From: CAZUXE01 sp964624585
GTDB taxonomy: Bacteria; Hydrothermota; Tepidihabitantia; B3-TA06
Reading direction: 5' to 3'
Assembly: GCA_964624585.1 (NCBI GenBank)
Contig: CAZUXE010000005.1
Span: forward strand, 1-64,000
DNA length: 64,000 bases
A model generated the notes under the pieces. It did no database searches, was not told the DNA's origin, and saw only the letters and a program-made list of their open reading frames with translations. The stretch's first letter is position 1. Each line of letters starts with the position of its first letter. The position numbers and the translations under genes are program-made. This document shows, in pieces, positions 34,309 through 43,421 of this stretch.

Positions 34309-34743
34309 TCATTCCGCGGCTCTTATTTCTCTTTTATAAAGGGAATCAATAACGCCGTTAACAAACCTTGCCGCCCCTTCAGTACCGTAGAACCTTGCCA
34401 GTTCAACAGCTTCATCAATAGATACCTTGGGAGGAATTTCAGGAAAACAAAGCAATTCGCAGCTGGCCAAACGCAGAATCGCCCTGTCTACAAACGAAAG
34501 ACGCTCAAGCTTCCAATCGGTTAAAGAACGGGAAATCATTGCGTCAATCCGCTCTATTTCATTCATGGTATTTTTAACCAATGAACGCAAATACGCGGCA
34601 GATTCCCCACTAAGCCTTCGCCTTTTTATTACCTCATCCAGCACTTCTTGAGTTTCAACCTTGATTAAATCAATACGGTAGAGAATTTCCACCGCCGCTA
34701 TACGGGCGCGAGTCCGCGTTCCCTTCATACCGCCTGTTTTCAA
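34309..34743 (-). CDS. nusB: Transcription antitermination factor NusB
   Basis: RNA-binding antitermination factor. About 140 residues, all helical, with RTRARIAAVEILYRIDL at the start and the C-terminal signature LRLASCELLCFPEIPPKVSI ... DEAVELARFYGTEGAARFVNGVIDSLYK, shown here in pieces. Start uncertain: TTG 34743 with AAGGAT upstream, or ATG 34728 (MKGTRTRAR). It follows ribH, the usual ribH-nusB order. Confidence 0.95.
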   Translation of the reverse strand: MKTGGMKGTRTRARIAAVEILYRIDLIKVETQEVLDEVIKRRRLSGESAAYLRSLVKNTMNEIERIDAMISRSLTDWKLERLSFVDRAILRLASCELLCFPEIPPKVSIDEAVELARFYGTEGAARFVNGVIDSLYKREIRAAE

Positions 34744-34768
34744 AAGATTCTATCCTTCAGTAAAGAAA

Positions 34769-35230
34769 CTAATTCTCTCTGGCCAAATTAGCCATCTCTA
34801 TAGCTGCCAGAGCCGCATCCCAACCGCGGTTACCTTGCTTGACTCCAGCACGTTCAAGAGCCTGCTCTGTTGAATCTGCGGTTACTATACCATATATAAC
34901 GGGCTTTTCAAACTGTAAACCCAAAACGGCAATTCCCTTGGCCGCTTCTGAGGCAACGAACTCAAAATGAGGCGTTTCACCTCTTACCACAGCACCTATG
35001 CAAATAACAGCATCAATTTCATTATTTTTAGCCATTAGCCGTGCGGCATGAGGAATCTCAAATGTTCCAGGAACGTAACTTACCTCAAGAGAGGCGGCTT
35101 TATGACGTTCCAGGCAATCAATTGCGCCTTCAAGAAGAGTTTTGGTTATCCTCTCATTAAAACGCGAAACAACTATGCCGAATTTAAGGCCTTCGGCATT
35201 AAGCGAACCCTTTTTTTCTTCTATTTTCAT
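34769..35230 (-). CDS. ribH: 6,7-dimethyl-8-ribityllumazine synthase
   Basis: Penultimate step of riboflavin synthesis. 153 residues with FGIVVSRFNERIT (about 17-29), VSYVPGTFEIPHAARLM (about 50-66), AVICIGAVVRGETPHFEFV (about 76-94) and GIVTADSTEQALERAG (about 115-130), all canonical, including the His of the GETPHF motif. ATG preceded by AAGGA. In one unit with ribBA and nusB. Confidence 0.97.
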   Translation of the reverse strand: MKIEEKKGSLNAEGLKFGIVVSRFNERITKTLLEGAIDCLERHKAASLEVSYVPGTFEIPHAARLMAKNNEIDAVICIGAVVRGETPHFEFVASEAAKGIAVLGLQFEKPVIYGIVTADSTEQALERAGVKQGNRGWDAALAAIEMANLAREN

Positions 35231-35279
35231 TTCTCATTCCTTTTCAAATTCCATAAAGGTTTCACACCGCCTGGCATTC

Positions 35280-35501
35280 TTACTCCTTTATTGACTTTCT
35301 TGAAGGCGTATGTTCCATTTTCATGTATACGCCACCAGTCTTCAACTCTTCAAGCATCTGATTAAGTCTTTTTTGCTTCGTCTCCTGCCTTTTTGCCCTT
35401 TCAATCCAAGCGATGTAGTCGTTCTGCTGGTATGGTGGTCGACGCTTATAATCATCCATTAGACAAAGGCTTATCAATTGCTCTTCAATGTAGCTCGGCA
35501 T
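35280..35501 (-). CDS. Small YdeI/OmdA-like protein (C-terminal domain only)
   Basis: 73 residues. The stretch PPYQQNDYIAWIERAKRQET followed by KQKRLNQMLEELKTGGVYMK matches the helical C-terminal motif of the YdeI/OmpD-associated (OmdA) family, where a similar IxxAKRxETRxxRI block is diagnostic. Full-length members have an N-terminal domain that is absent here, so this is a short stand-alone form or a remnant. Lies between ribBA and ribH on the same strand; no clear SD. Function unknown. Confidence 0.7.
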   Translation of the reverse strand: MPSYIEEQLISLCLMDDYKRRPPYQQNDYIAWIERAKRQETKQKRLNQMLEELKTGGVYMKMEHTPSRKSIKE

Positions 35502-35620
35502 TGGGTTTCATGCACGCTTCATATAGTTCCCACTAGCCTTTTTTATTATACCTAAAATTTAATTTATAACATGCAACAGAGCAGAAATCCAGTACAGTGA
35601 TTGTTCTGTTAATGATTTCA

Positions 35621-36865
35621 TCAATCATTATTTTTTTCTTTTTTCTCTTCAAAATTTTCCAATATGTGTCCCATTCTGTCCCTTTTTGTCTCAAGATAAA
35701 ATTTATTTAGTTCATGCGGGGTAACAGATATGGGAATCCTTTCCAAAACTTTCAGCCCATAGCCTTCAAGACCAATTCTTTTAGCCGGATTATTAGTCAT
35801 CAAACGAATACTTGAAAGCCCAAGATCGCTGAGTATTTGAGCGCCTATGCCATAATCTCTGGCATCAGGCGGAAATCCTATAGCAACATTTGCATCCAGA
35901 GTATCCAAACCTTGGTCTTGCAAACGATAACAGACCAATTTGTTTAAGAGACCAATGCCGCGCCCTTCCTGACGCATGTAGACCAATACCCCAAGACCTT
36001 CCTTTTCAATGCGTCGCATTGCCTCTGAGAGTTGATCACCGCAATCACAGCGCCCTGAACCGAAAACATCACCTGTAAGACACTGTGAATGCACCCGAAC
36101 AAGAACGTTTTCCTTCCCTGCCACATCACCTTTTACCACTGCCAAATGATGGTCACCTTCTATTAAGGTTTCGTATATAATAAGGTTAAATTCCCCGTAT
36201 CGGGTTGGCAGTGGGGTTGAAAAAAGCCTTTTGACCAACTTTTCCCGCTTGCGCCTGTATTCAATTAAGTCTTTAATACTTATAAGCTTAAGGTTATGCT
36301 CCTCAGCAAACTCAATTAATTTAGGTAGCCTTGCCATAGAGCCGTCAGAATCCATTATTTCGCATAACAGACCAGCAGGTTTAAGACCGGCCAATTTAGC
36401 TAAATCCACCGCCGCTTCGGTGTGACCAGTTCGGCGAAGAACCCCTCCTTTTTTCGCAACTAGAGGGAAAATATGACCAGGGCGAGCAAGATCTTGTGGG
36501 CGAGTTGAAGGGTCAACCAAAGAAAGAATAGTTCTAGCCCTATCGAAAGCTGAAATACCTGTGGTTGTACCGTGCTTGTAGTCCACTGATACTGTAAATG
36601 CCGTTTCGTGTTTTTCGGTATTACGTTCAACCATCAAAGGAAGGTCCAATTCAGCCGCTCGCTCCTCGGTTATAGGCGCACAAAGCAGTCCCCTTCCGTA
36701 TTTCACAATAAAATTAATCATCTCAGGGGTTGCCTTTTCAGCAGCTGCAATAAGATCGCCTTCGTTTTCCCTATCCTCATCATCAACTACTACTAAAAGA
36801 TTACCCAGTTTTATCTCTTCAATAGCTTCTTCAATTGAAGCAAATCTGTTCTTAGAGAATTTCAT
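35621..36865 (-). CDS. ribBA: Bifunctional 3,4-dihydroxy-2-butanone-4-phosphate synthase / GTP cyclohydrolase II
   Basis: Makes both riboflavin precursors from ribulose-5-phosphate and GTP. About 414 residues. RibB half: VVVDDEDRENEGDLI (about 25-39), HTEAAVDLA (about 140-148). RibA half: zinc ligands in CLTGDVFGSGRCDCG (about 260-274), VYMRQEGRGIGLLNK (about 290-304) and LMTNNPAK (about 355). ATG 36865 is preferred over a GTG 36 bases upstream because GGGAG sits 4-5 nt before it. It lies 14 bp after the rmlB-like gene. Confidence 0.96.
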   Translation of the reverse strand: MKFSKNRFASIEEAIEEIKLGNLLVVVDDEDRENEGDLIAAAEKATPEMINFIVKYGRGLLCAPITEERAAELDLPLMVERNTEKHETAFTVSVDYKHGTTTGISAFDRARTILSLVDPSTRPQDLARPGHIFPLVAKKGGVLRRTGHTEAAVDLAKLAGLKPAGLLCEIMDSDGSMARLPKLIEFAEEHNLKLISIKDLIEYRRKREKLVKRLFSTPLPTRYGEFNLIIYETLIEGDHHLAVVKGDVAGKENVLVRVHSQCLTGDVFGSGRCDCGDQLSEAMRRIEKEGLGVLVYMRQEGRGIGLLNKLVCYRLQDQGLDTLDANVAIGFPPDARDYGIGAQILSDLGLSSIRLMTNNPAKRIGLEGYGLKVLERIPISVTPHELNKFYLETKRDRMGHILENFEEKKEKNND

Positions 36866-36879
36866 CTTGCTCCCGTTAT

Positions 36880-37908
36880 TCACAATTTCTTTCCGTACCA
36901 CGACTTTGTGTATTCCTTAAAACGCTTATCTTCACGGCGAAGCTTCCAAAAACGGGTGTTGTTTTTGTACCATTCTATTGTTTCATCAAGACCCTTTTCA
37001 AAATCCATAGCAGGTTTCCAGCCCAGTAGTTTTTTCGCTTTAGCAGAACGACAAATAAGCTTGGCTACATGACCGGGTCTATCAGAATGCGTCTTTAGAA
37101 GGGTTTCCGGTTTGCCCAAATTATTAAGTATACGTTTGGCAATCCAGTTTATTGAAAAGCTTCTTCCGGTACCCCCGTTTATCTCCTCACCTACAATGGA
37201 AATAAAATCTTCGGCATAGAGCGCTGCTTCAATTAAAGAAGCGCCATCTTTAACCCACAACCAATCCCTTTCAGCTCCTCCTGCACCGTATATATACAGA
37301 GGTAAGTTAAGCAAAGCGTTGGTTGCAAAAAAAGGAATTAACTTCTCAACGTGTTGTCTTGGGCCGTACATATTGAATAGACGAAAAATAACAACCGGCA
37401 GTTTATAGGTACGGAAAAAAGAATAGGCCAATCTGTCAGCCCCTGCCTTAGTTGCCGCGTAAGGCGACTGGGGAGCCAGAGGATGTGTTTCATCCATAGG
37501 TTCTTTTCTAGCCGAACCGTAAACTTCACTTGTGGAAAGATGGATAACCCGTTTGATTTTGGACTGCGATAGGAATTCAAACAGATGGGCGGAAGAAACA
37601 AAGTCATTTTTTACAAATGTATCTATGGTAAGAATAGAGCGGTCCACGTGGGTTTCTGCCGCCATATGTACAACAGAATCGACTTCTGGAATAATTTTTG
37701 CAAGAATCTGCTTATTACCTGCATCACCGCGTATAAAACGAAAGTTGCTGTCCTTGCGACAGTTAGGCGGTATGGTGTCCAAACGACCTGGATAGAGTAA
37801 TTTATCTAATACAAAAACCTTGCAGTTACCTTTTGCAAGCAGAGCCTCAACAAGATGAGAACCAACAAAGCCGGCTCCTCCGGTTATAAGAACAGCCCTT
37901 TTTTTCAT
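36880..37908 (-). CDS. NAD-dependent sugar-nucleotide epimerase/dehydratase (RmlB-like)
   Basis: Extended short-chain dehydrogenase of 342 residues acting on a nucleotide sugar, most like dTDP-glucose 4,6-dehydratase. NAD loop ITGGAGFVGSHL (about 8-19), HMAAETHVDRSI (about 86-97, the RmlB-type block), STSEVYG and catalytic YAATK (about 150-154), then RLFNMYGPRQ. ATG 37908 chosen over an upstream GTG frame: it overlaps the rmlC-like stop by 4 bp and AAGGAAGGA precedes it. Together with the neighbour it suggests surface-polysaccharide sugar synthesis; other pathway genes are not in the window. Confidence 0.9.
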   Translation of the reverse strand: MKKRAVLITGGAGFVGSHLVEALLAKGNCKVFVLDKLLYPGRLDTIPPNCRKDSNFRFIRGDAGNKQILAKIIPEVDSVVHMAAETHVDRSILTIDTFVKNDFVSSAHLFEFLSQSKIKRVIHLSTSEVYGSARKEPMDETHPLAPQSPYAATKAGADRLAYSFFRTYKLPVVIFRLFNMYGPRQHVEKLIPFFATNALLNLPLYIYGAGGAERDWLWVKDGASLIEAALYAEDFISIVGEEINGGTGRSFSINWIAKRILNNLGKPETLLKTHSDRPGHVAKLICRSAKAKKLLGWKPAMDFEKGLDETIEWYKNNTRFWKLRREDKRFKEYTKSWYGKKL

Positions 37909-38369
37909 CCGTCCTTCCTTGACCAATCGTAGGGAATTTCTGTAGAGTGTGGAGCAACCCTGTGTTCATCAGGATTTTCGTAATCATAAAGTTCTGTTGG
38001 AACATTTATAAACATAGCAGGCTCAGGACTAATTCCCTTCATGCCGTGCATTACTCCTGGAGGAATTGAAACAAGCAGAGGGTTTTTATCTCCAATAAAA
38101 AGTTCCACAATATTACCCTTAGTTTTGGAATCTTCCCGTGCATCATAAAGCACTAACTTAGCCATCCCCTTTATTACGCACATGTTATCGCGTTGAACTT
38201 TGTGATAATGCCAGCCCTTAACCACCCCAGGGTATGCAACGGATAAGTAAACCTGCCCGAATTTTTCAAAAAAACTGTCATCTGCACGCATAATTTCCAT
38301 AAGCCAACCCCGCTCGTCAGGTATCACACGCAGGGATTTTATCCTAAGACCTTCAATTTTATTCTCCAT
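37905..38369 (-). CDS. dTDP-4-dehydrorhamnose 3,5-epimerase-family (cupin) protein
   Basis: 154-residue cupin. The start (LRVIPDERGWLMEIMRADD) and KGWHYHKVQRDNMCVIKGMAKLV, given in parts, are RmlC-like, as are LVSIPPGVMHGMKG and NVPTELYDYENPDEHRV. It may be a true RmlC or a related sugar-nucleotide isomerase. It is shorter than the typical ~180-residue RmlC. First gene of the rml-rib-nusB unit; a promoter ends 9 nt before the ATG. Confidence 0.88.
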   Translation of the reverse strand: MENKIEGLRIKSLRVIPDERGWLMEIMRADDSFFEKFGQVYLSVAYPGVVKGWHYHKVQRDNMCVIKGMAKLVLYDAREDSKTKGNIVELFIGDKNPLLVSIPPGVMHGMKGISPEPAMFINVPTELYDYENPDEHRVAPHSTEIPYDWSRKDG

Positions 38370-38372
38370 AAT

Positions 38373-38388
38373 AGCCTAAGTTTAGGCT
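38373..38388. promoter_or_regulatory. 16-bp palindrome over the -10 box of the rmlC-like promoter
   Basis: AGCCTAA (38373-38379) and TTAGGCT (38382-38388) separated by 2 bp. It covers the -10 hexamer and the predicted start of transcription, as an operator would. Confidence 0.45.
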
Positions 38389-38406
38389 GCTTTACAAATA
38401 AGTCAA
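38379..38406 (-). promoter_or_regulatory. Promoter of the rmlC-rmlB-rib-nusB unit
   Basis: Minus-strand TTGACT (38406-38401), 16 bp spacer, TAAACT (38384-38379), 9 nt to the ATG. Confidence 0.65.
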
Positions 38407-38604
38407 CACCAAGGCCAAGAAATTTAGGAAAGTTTGCTAAACTTCTATTTAGACGATAATTTATAATAATCGCCTTTTTACAAGTCGCAGGACAAAGCTT
38501 TCAGAACTTCGGTTTAGAGCATAGCTTATAATAATTATCAATTATCCCTTACAAGAATCAAAGGGCTACTATTTGCATAGCAACAATCTAGCACAGTGGT
38601 GTAT

Positions 38605-39294
38605 TTAGTATCGTTCTTCCTTTGTTCCTGAATTATAGGCATAAGCGATACCAAAACAAAAACCTTTGAAGGCCGGACTGCCGTTAAACCTTAAGTCACC
38701 TGCTTCAAACTCCATAGGGAGAAAATCAACTCCGGCATAGATATGAGCGCCTGCAAATGGATGAAGATTCACGAATAATGTTCGAGGTATCACAAGGTAA
38801 GTTGTTTGAATACCGAATGTTACAACTTCGTAGCCTGTTTTGGTGCATATTCCAATCATAGGAGTAACCGATGCGATATTGGGAAAATCAAGGTCAATGC
38901 GTATTGCCGAATTAACCGTTCTTTTCTCTAAGGTCGCAAACTTGAAACCGATACCAACCATAGGAATAGGAAAGTTTATACGGGCTGAGTCATTATCGTT
39001 GTCATCTGTTTCCTGCCAACTTATAGTTGGTGAAACTATTCCGCCAAAACGTCCTTCAAAGCTGAATGTTTCCGAGACTCCGTTACTTATAATGAACTCT
39101 GGCCTGAATCCATTAAAGCTTCCTTGAGCTTTCCAGGCGTTTACCCATTCTCCAGAACGTTCCCCTGTCTGGTAAGCTATGCCTGCTCCGATGCTTAAAC
39201 CTCTTGGGGTGTTGACTGTATTGTAGATAGGTGCGGATATGCAACCTATAGTCAAGGGTAAACCCAATAGTAGTAGATATTTTACGAACTTCAC
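38605..39294 (-). CDS. Hypothetical lipoprotein, probable beta-barrel
   Basis: 229 residues. Signal MKFVKYLLLLGLPLTIGC with lipobox TIGC ending near residue 18. The mature part is glycine- and aromatic-rich with alternating pattern (SIGAGIAYQTG, VGIGFKFATLEKR, FKGFCFGIAYAYNSG), suggesting an outer-membrane-like barrel. No family recognised. GTG start with AGGAGG 4 nt upstream. Single-gene unit with its own promoter. Confidence 0.82.
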   Translation of the reverse strand: MKFVKYLLLLGLPLTIGCISAPIYNTVNTPRGLSIGAGIAYQTGERSGEWVNAWKAQGSFNGFRPEFIISNGVSETFSFEGRFGGIVSPTISWQETDDNDNDSARINFPIPMVGIGFKFATLEKRTVNSAIRIDLDFPNIASVTPMIGICTKTGYEVVTFGIQTTYLVIPRTLFVNLHPFAGAHIYAGVDFLPMEFEAGDLRFNGSPAFKGFCFGIAYAYNSGTKEERY

Positions 39295-39311
39295 AATGCC
39301 TCCTAATAACT

Positions 39312-39341
39312 ATTATAACCCCTAAGTATATGCTATGTCAA
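39312..39341 (-). promoter_or_regulatory. Promoter of the hypothetical lipoprotein gene
   Basis: Minus-strand TTGACA (39341-39336), 18 bp spacer, TATAAT (39317-39312), then a short leader containing AGGAGG. Confidence 0.75.
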
Positions 39342-39535
39342 GGGTTTTACAGCCTTAAGTCAGCTAATCGCTTTGATTAAGGGATACAGCCAAAAACAAA
39401 GATAGTTTGGAAACAAAACTCTTTAGATATTCTCCACTGTTATTGAAATTAGGGATTTTTTTGAGGAGTGGAAAGAACTTTTTCAATTAGATAATTAGTT
39501 TAGACGCATTGACTCTTTGCCTGATAAGGTTTTTC

Positions 39536-39563
39536 TTGACAGCACTAATAAGCCGATTAATAT
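39536..39563 (+). promoter_or_regulatory. Promoter of dnaE
   Basis: TTGACA (39536-39541), 16 bp spacer, TAATAT (39558-39563), 6 nt to the ATG. No SD; leaderless start predicted. Confidence 0.65.
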
Positions 39564-39569
39564 CACCTC

Positions 39570-42500
39570 ATGCCGAAACAAAATTTTGTCCACCTACACC
39601 TTCATACCGAATACAGCCTGCTCGACGGCTCAATTAGAATTAAGGACTTGGCAAAACAAGCCCGAAAATTTAAGATGCCGGCTGTAGCAATGACCGATCA
39701 CGGCAATATGTTCGGAGTTGTCCCATTTTACAAAGCCATGCAAAAGGAAGGAATAAAACCCATTATCGGGATAGAAACCTATCTTACCGCAGGCAGTATC
39801 AAAGATAGGGAAAGCGCTCCCAATTCAGGAAAAAATTATCATCTCACACTACTTGCCTCAAATAATACCGGATACAAAAATTTGCTAAAACTTTCTTCAA
39901 TAGCTTATCTGGAAGGCTTCTATTACAAGCCAAGGATAGATAAAGAAACTCTGGCCAAACACAGCGAAGGAATAATTGCCTTGTCAGGATGCTGGTCAGG
40001 GGAAGTATCATCCGCATTAATGCAAGGGGACATTGAAGGAGCGCGTAAGATATTGGAAAGCTATTTAGATATCTTCGGAACCGACAGGTTTTATCTTGAA
40101 GTACAGAATCTGGAACTACCAGAAACCAAGGCTATGATGGAGAAAACCATTGCTCTGGGAAAAGATATGGGTGTTGAACTTGTGGCTACAAATGACTGTC
40201 ATTTCTTGAAACGAGACCACGCAGACGCCCATGATGTGCTTTTAGCAATTCAAACAGGGAAAAAGGTAACCGAAGAGGACAGAATGCGTTTTGGCTCCAA
40301 TGAGATGTACTTTAAGTCGCCTGAGGAAATGGCTGAAGCGTTTAAGGATTTACCCGACGCTTTGGAAAACACTGTAAAGATTGCCGAACGCTGTATGATT
40401 TCCCTTGATATTGACACCCGAAACTTCAAACTACCACGCTATCCTATACCTGAAGAATTTAACTCTTCGATGACTTATCTAAAGGAACTTGCCTATTCAG
40501 GCTGCAAAAAGAAATGTTCTACAGATAACGAGCGCTACCTTAAGCGTCTTGAACACGAATTGGGAATTATTGAAAAAATGGGCTTTGCAGGATACTTCCT
40601 TATCGTTAAAGATATCGTTGATTACGCAAAGCGCAATGGAATATCGGTAGGCCCTGGGCGCGGCTCCGCCGTGGGAAGCCTGGTTCTTTATTCACTAGGT
40701 ATAACAGAACTTGATCCTTTGAAATACAACCTTATTTTTGAACGCTTTCTAAATCCAGACAGAATAACCCTACCTGATATTGATATAGACTTTGCAGATG
40801 AGGAACGCGGCAAGGTTATAGACTACATACATGAACGATACGGCAAACAAAATGTCGCACGAATAATTACCTTTGATACAATGAAAGCCAAGGCAGCTGT
40901 CAGAGATGTTGGTAGGGCGCTGGATATTCCTTATGGAGAGGTAGATAAACTGGCTAAACTTATACCATTCAACGCCGATCTTCAATCAGCCCGCGCCACT
41001 CAACAGGAATTGAGCGCTTTGATTTCGCAGGATGAACGATACGAACGTTTGTTCGACGTAGCGGAAAAACTTGAAGGTATTTCACGTCATGCTTCAATCC
41101 ACGCTTCAGGAGTTGTACTAACACCTGAACCACTAACTGAGTTTGTCCCCCTCTACAAAGCCACTGACGATAGCGTAAGCACTCAGTTTGATATGAAGGC
41201 TGTAGATTCCATCGGCTTGCTAAAACTTGATATTTTAGGATTAAGGACGCTGTCTGTAATAAAGATGAGCGAAAATTTAATCAATCGCGAAGGGAATAAG
41301 GTTGATACCCAAAATCTGCCCTTAAATGATGACAAAACATTCAGCCTTCTTCAACGCGCCGACACAGCTGGTGTATTCCAACTTGAAAGCAGAGGAATGC
41401 GGGAAATTCTAAGAAAGTTGAAACCAACAGAGCTTGAAGATATTATAGCGGTAATCGCAATATATAGACCAGGACCTCTTGCTAACATGAATCTGGACGA
41501 ATTCTTCAAGCGAAAAAATGGTGAAAGTGAAATAGAATACCTGCATCCCAGTCTTGAAAAGGTACTTGCCCCAACCCATGGAATGCTCATCTATCAGGAA
41601 CAAGTAATGCAGATAGCCAGAGTAATAGCTGGTTTTTCATACGTACAAGCCGACCATCTTCGTCGCGCTATGGGAAAAAAAATCCCCGAACTTATGGCCG
41701 AAATGAAGCAGCAGTTTTTTTCAGGAGCAAGCCAACAGGGTATTGACAAAAAAACTACTCAAGCTATATACGACTTAATTGAACCATTTTCAGGCTACGG
41801 TTTCAACAAATCTCACTCCGCAGGTTACGGCCTTGTATCCTACACCACTGCCTACCTAAAGGCCAACTACCCACTTGAATTCTTTACAGCACTTTTAACC
41901 AACGAAATGGGACATTCAGAAACTAAAATGGCGCAATTCATCAACAATGCTGTCAACAGCGGAGTAAAGGTGCTTCCTCCAGATATAAACAAAAGCGCCT
42001 ACGCCTTTAAGATTGAAAATGGCGCAATACGATTCGGTCTTGGAGCCATAAAGAACGTAGGCAGAGGGGCGGCGGAGTTGGTTGAAAAGGAAAACTCCAT
42101 TCAACCTTTTAGCGACATGAGGGATTTTCTGCTACGAACGAAGGGGAGCGTCAACCGCAAATGCGCGGAGTTCCTTACCAAAGCCGGATGTTTTGATTCC
42201 ATTGATCCTGATAGAGACTTGCTTCTTGGAAAACTTCCTGATGAAATTACAAGGCTTTCCAACAAACGCGGACTCCTTTTAGAAAAACAACAAGGTCTAT
42301 TCGGCGGTGAAGAGGCTGTTAATGTGAAATCCACGCGCCGCCCGAAAAGAAGCTTTAAGCCAAAAGATTTTCTGCATTACGAAAAGGACGCATTCGGATT
42401 CTACTTTTCAGGTCATCCGCTTGAAAAATACAAAGAAATTTATAACGCCTTCGGACTTCTCAAAATAGAAGATATTACAGAAAAACACGATGGAAAAACT

Positions 42501-43004
42501 ATTTCTGTCGGAGGAGCCGTAATTGCCAGTAAAACAAAACGAGACAAAAAGGGACGCGATTACGCTATTATTACCTTGAGAGATTTTTCAGATGAAATTG
42601 ATGTTTTTGTGTTTTCACAATTGTATGAAGAACATCGAACTGTTCTAAAATCGGATGAACCTATTATCGTAAAAGGTCGTGCGCTGGTTGAAGAAGGGAA
42701 TCCACGTCCTAAATTGTTTAGCGAAGAAATTCTGCCGTTTAATGTAGTCCGAGCCAGACTGCATTCTGTTATTGTTGACGTTGACAAAGAACGTGTAACC
42801 AGAGATCAATTGATTGCCATAAAAAAATTAACCGATAGTTACCCTGGAAGATGCGCTTTTATAATTAATCTGAAGGGAAACAATGGCAGCGACCGAACCA
42901 GAATTCGTAGTCAAGAAATAAAGGTTAGCCCCTCTTCAGAATTACTGGAAGCTCTACGCAACACTACAGGAGTACTAAGGGTTCGTCTTCACGGAAAACT
43001 ATAG
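39570..43004 (+). CDS. dnaE: DNA polymerase III alpha subunit
   Basis: Replicative polymerase, 1144 residues, a normal DnaE1 length. N-terminal PHP domain starts at once (FVHLHLHTEYSLLDGS, residues 5-20; TDHGNMFG near 41). The polymerase catalytic aspartates lie in the LPDIDIDFADEERG block (about 402-415), with GPGRGSAVGSLV just before (about 364). GYGFNKSHSAGYG (about 745-757) is the finger motif. The C-terminus has an OB-fold region (ISVGGAVIASKTKRDKKG) and the tau-binding tail. The helix-hairpin-helix part is present. Single gene after its own promoter. Confidence 0.97.
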   Translation: MPKQNFVHLHLHTEYSLLDGSIRIKDLAKQARKFKMPAVAMTDHGNMFGVVPFYKAMQKEGIKPIIGIETYLTAGSIKDRESAPNSGKNYHLTLLASNNTGYKNLLKLSSIAYLEGFYYKPRIDKETLAKHSEGIIALSGCWSGEVSSALMQGDIEGARKILESYLDIFGTDRFYLEVQNLELPETKAMMEKTIALGKDMGVELVATNDCHFLKRDHADAHDVLLAIQTGKKVTEEDRMRFGSNEMYFKSPEEMAEAFKDLPDALENTVKIAERCMISLDIDTRNFKLPRYPIPEEFNSSMTYLKELAYSGCKKKCSTDNERYLKRLEHELGIIEKMGFAGYFLIVKDIVDYAKRNGISVGPGRGSAVGSLVLYSLGITELDPLKYNLIFERFLNPDRITLPDIDIDFADEERGKVIDYIHERYGKQNVARIITFDTMKAKAAVRDVGRALDIPYGEVDKLAKLIPFNADLQSARATQQELSALISQDERYERLFDVAEKLEGISRHASIHASGVVLTPEPLTEFVPLYKATDDSVSTQFDMKAVDSIGLLKLDILGLRTLSVIKMSENLINREGNKVDTQNLPLNDDKTFSLLQRADTAGVFQLESRGMREILRKLKPTELEDIIAVIAIYRPGPLANMNLDEFFKRKNGESEIEYLHPSLEKVLAPTHGMLIYQEQVMQIARVIAGFSYVQADHLRRAMGKKIPELMAEMKQQFFSGASQQGIDKKTTQAIYDLIEPFSGYGFNKSHSAGYGLVSYTTAYLKANYPLEFFTALLTNEMGHSETKMAQFINNAVNSGVKVLPPDINKSAYAFKIENGAIRFGLGAIKNVGRGAAELVEKENSIQPFSDMRDFLLRTKGSVNRKCAEFLTKAGCFDSIDPDRDLLLGKLPDEITRLSNKRGLLLEKQQGLFGGEEAVNVKSTRRPKRSFKPKDFLHYEKDAFGFYFSGHPLEKYKEIYNAFGLLKIEDITEKHDGKTISVGGAVIASKTKRDKKGRDYAIITLRDFSDEIDVFVFSQLYEEHRTVLKSDEPIIVKGRALVEEGNPRPKLFSEEILPFNVVRARLHSVIVDVDKERVTRDQLIAIKKLTDSYPGRCAFIINLKGNNGSDRTRIRSQEIKVSPSSELLEALRNTTGVLRVRLHGKL

Positions 43005-43226
43005 CAGCGCTATTCTGGAAATAAATTAGATAATCGACAGGCCATATTATTTGAGGATAGGCAGTCACTAAGATTCCAAACATTGATGGAGATTGACGGG
43101 AAGCTACACTACAGACATCCATATTATCTGAGTGCATACAGTGTTTTTAATAAGTGCAGAATACTGAGATATCTTTCTGGTATCCAGCGCATTGCTTTTT
43201 GAAAATTGATAGTTGTATGGAAAAAG
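43005..43226. other. Region between dnaE and tRNA-Ser
   Basis: No gene seen. A short palindromic word lies at the dnaE stop. Mostly AT-rich. Confidence 0.5.
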
Positions 43227-43315
43227 CGGAGAGGGTGGGATTCGAACCCACGACCCGTGTTACCGGGTACACGATTTCCAATCGTGCTCCTTAGGCCGGA
43301 CTCGGACACCTCTCC
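43227..43315 (-). tRNA. tRNA-Ser (GGA)
   Basis: Acceptor GGAGAGG/CCTCTCC, anticodon arm CACGA-TTGGAAA-TCGTG (anticodon GGA), long variable arm CCCGGTAACACGGG-like, T arm GGTTCGAATCC. 89 nt, class II. CCA not encoded. Stand-alone, convergent with dnaE. Confidence 0.96.
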
Positions 43316-43328
43316 GGCGTGAACTTGA

Positions 43329-43356
43329 AGTATATTTAGAATGTAGAATTCGTCAA
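43329..43356 (-). promoter_or_regulatory. Promoter of tRNA-Ser
   Basis: Minus-strand TTGACG (43356-43351), 16 bp spacer, TATACT (43334-43329), 13 bp before the mature 5' end. Confidence 0.75.
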
Positions 43357-43386
43357 CTGCAATCGACTTTATTCAATTTCTGTAAC

Positions 43387-43415
43387 TTGATTACAGAAGG
43401 CTTCACCGATATAAT
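43387..43415 (+). promoter_or_regulatory. Promoter of pcm
   Basis: TTGATT (43387-43392), 17 bp spacer, TATAAT (43410-43415), 6 nt to the ATG. No SD; leaderless start predicted. Confidence 0.65.
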
Positions 43416-43421
43416 AGGGAT

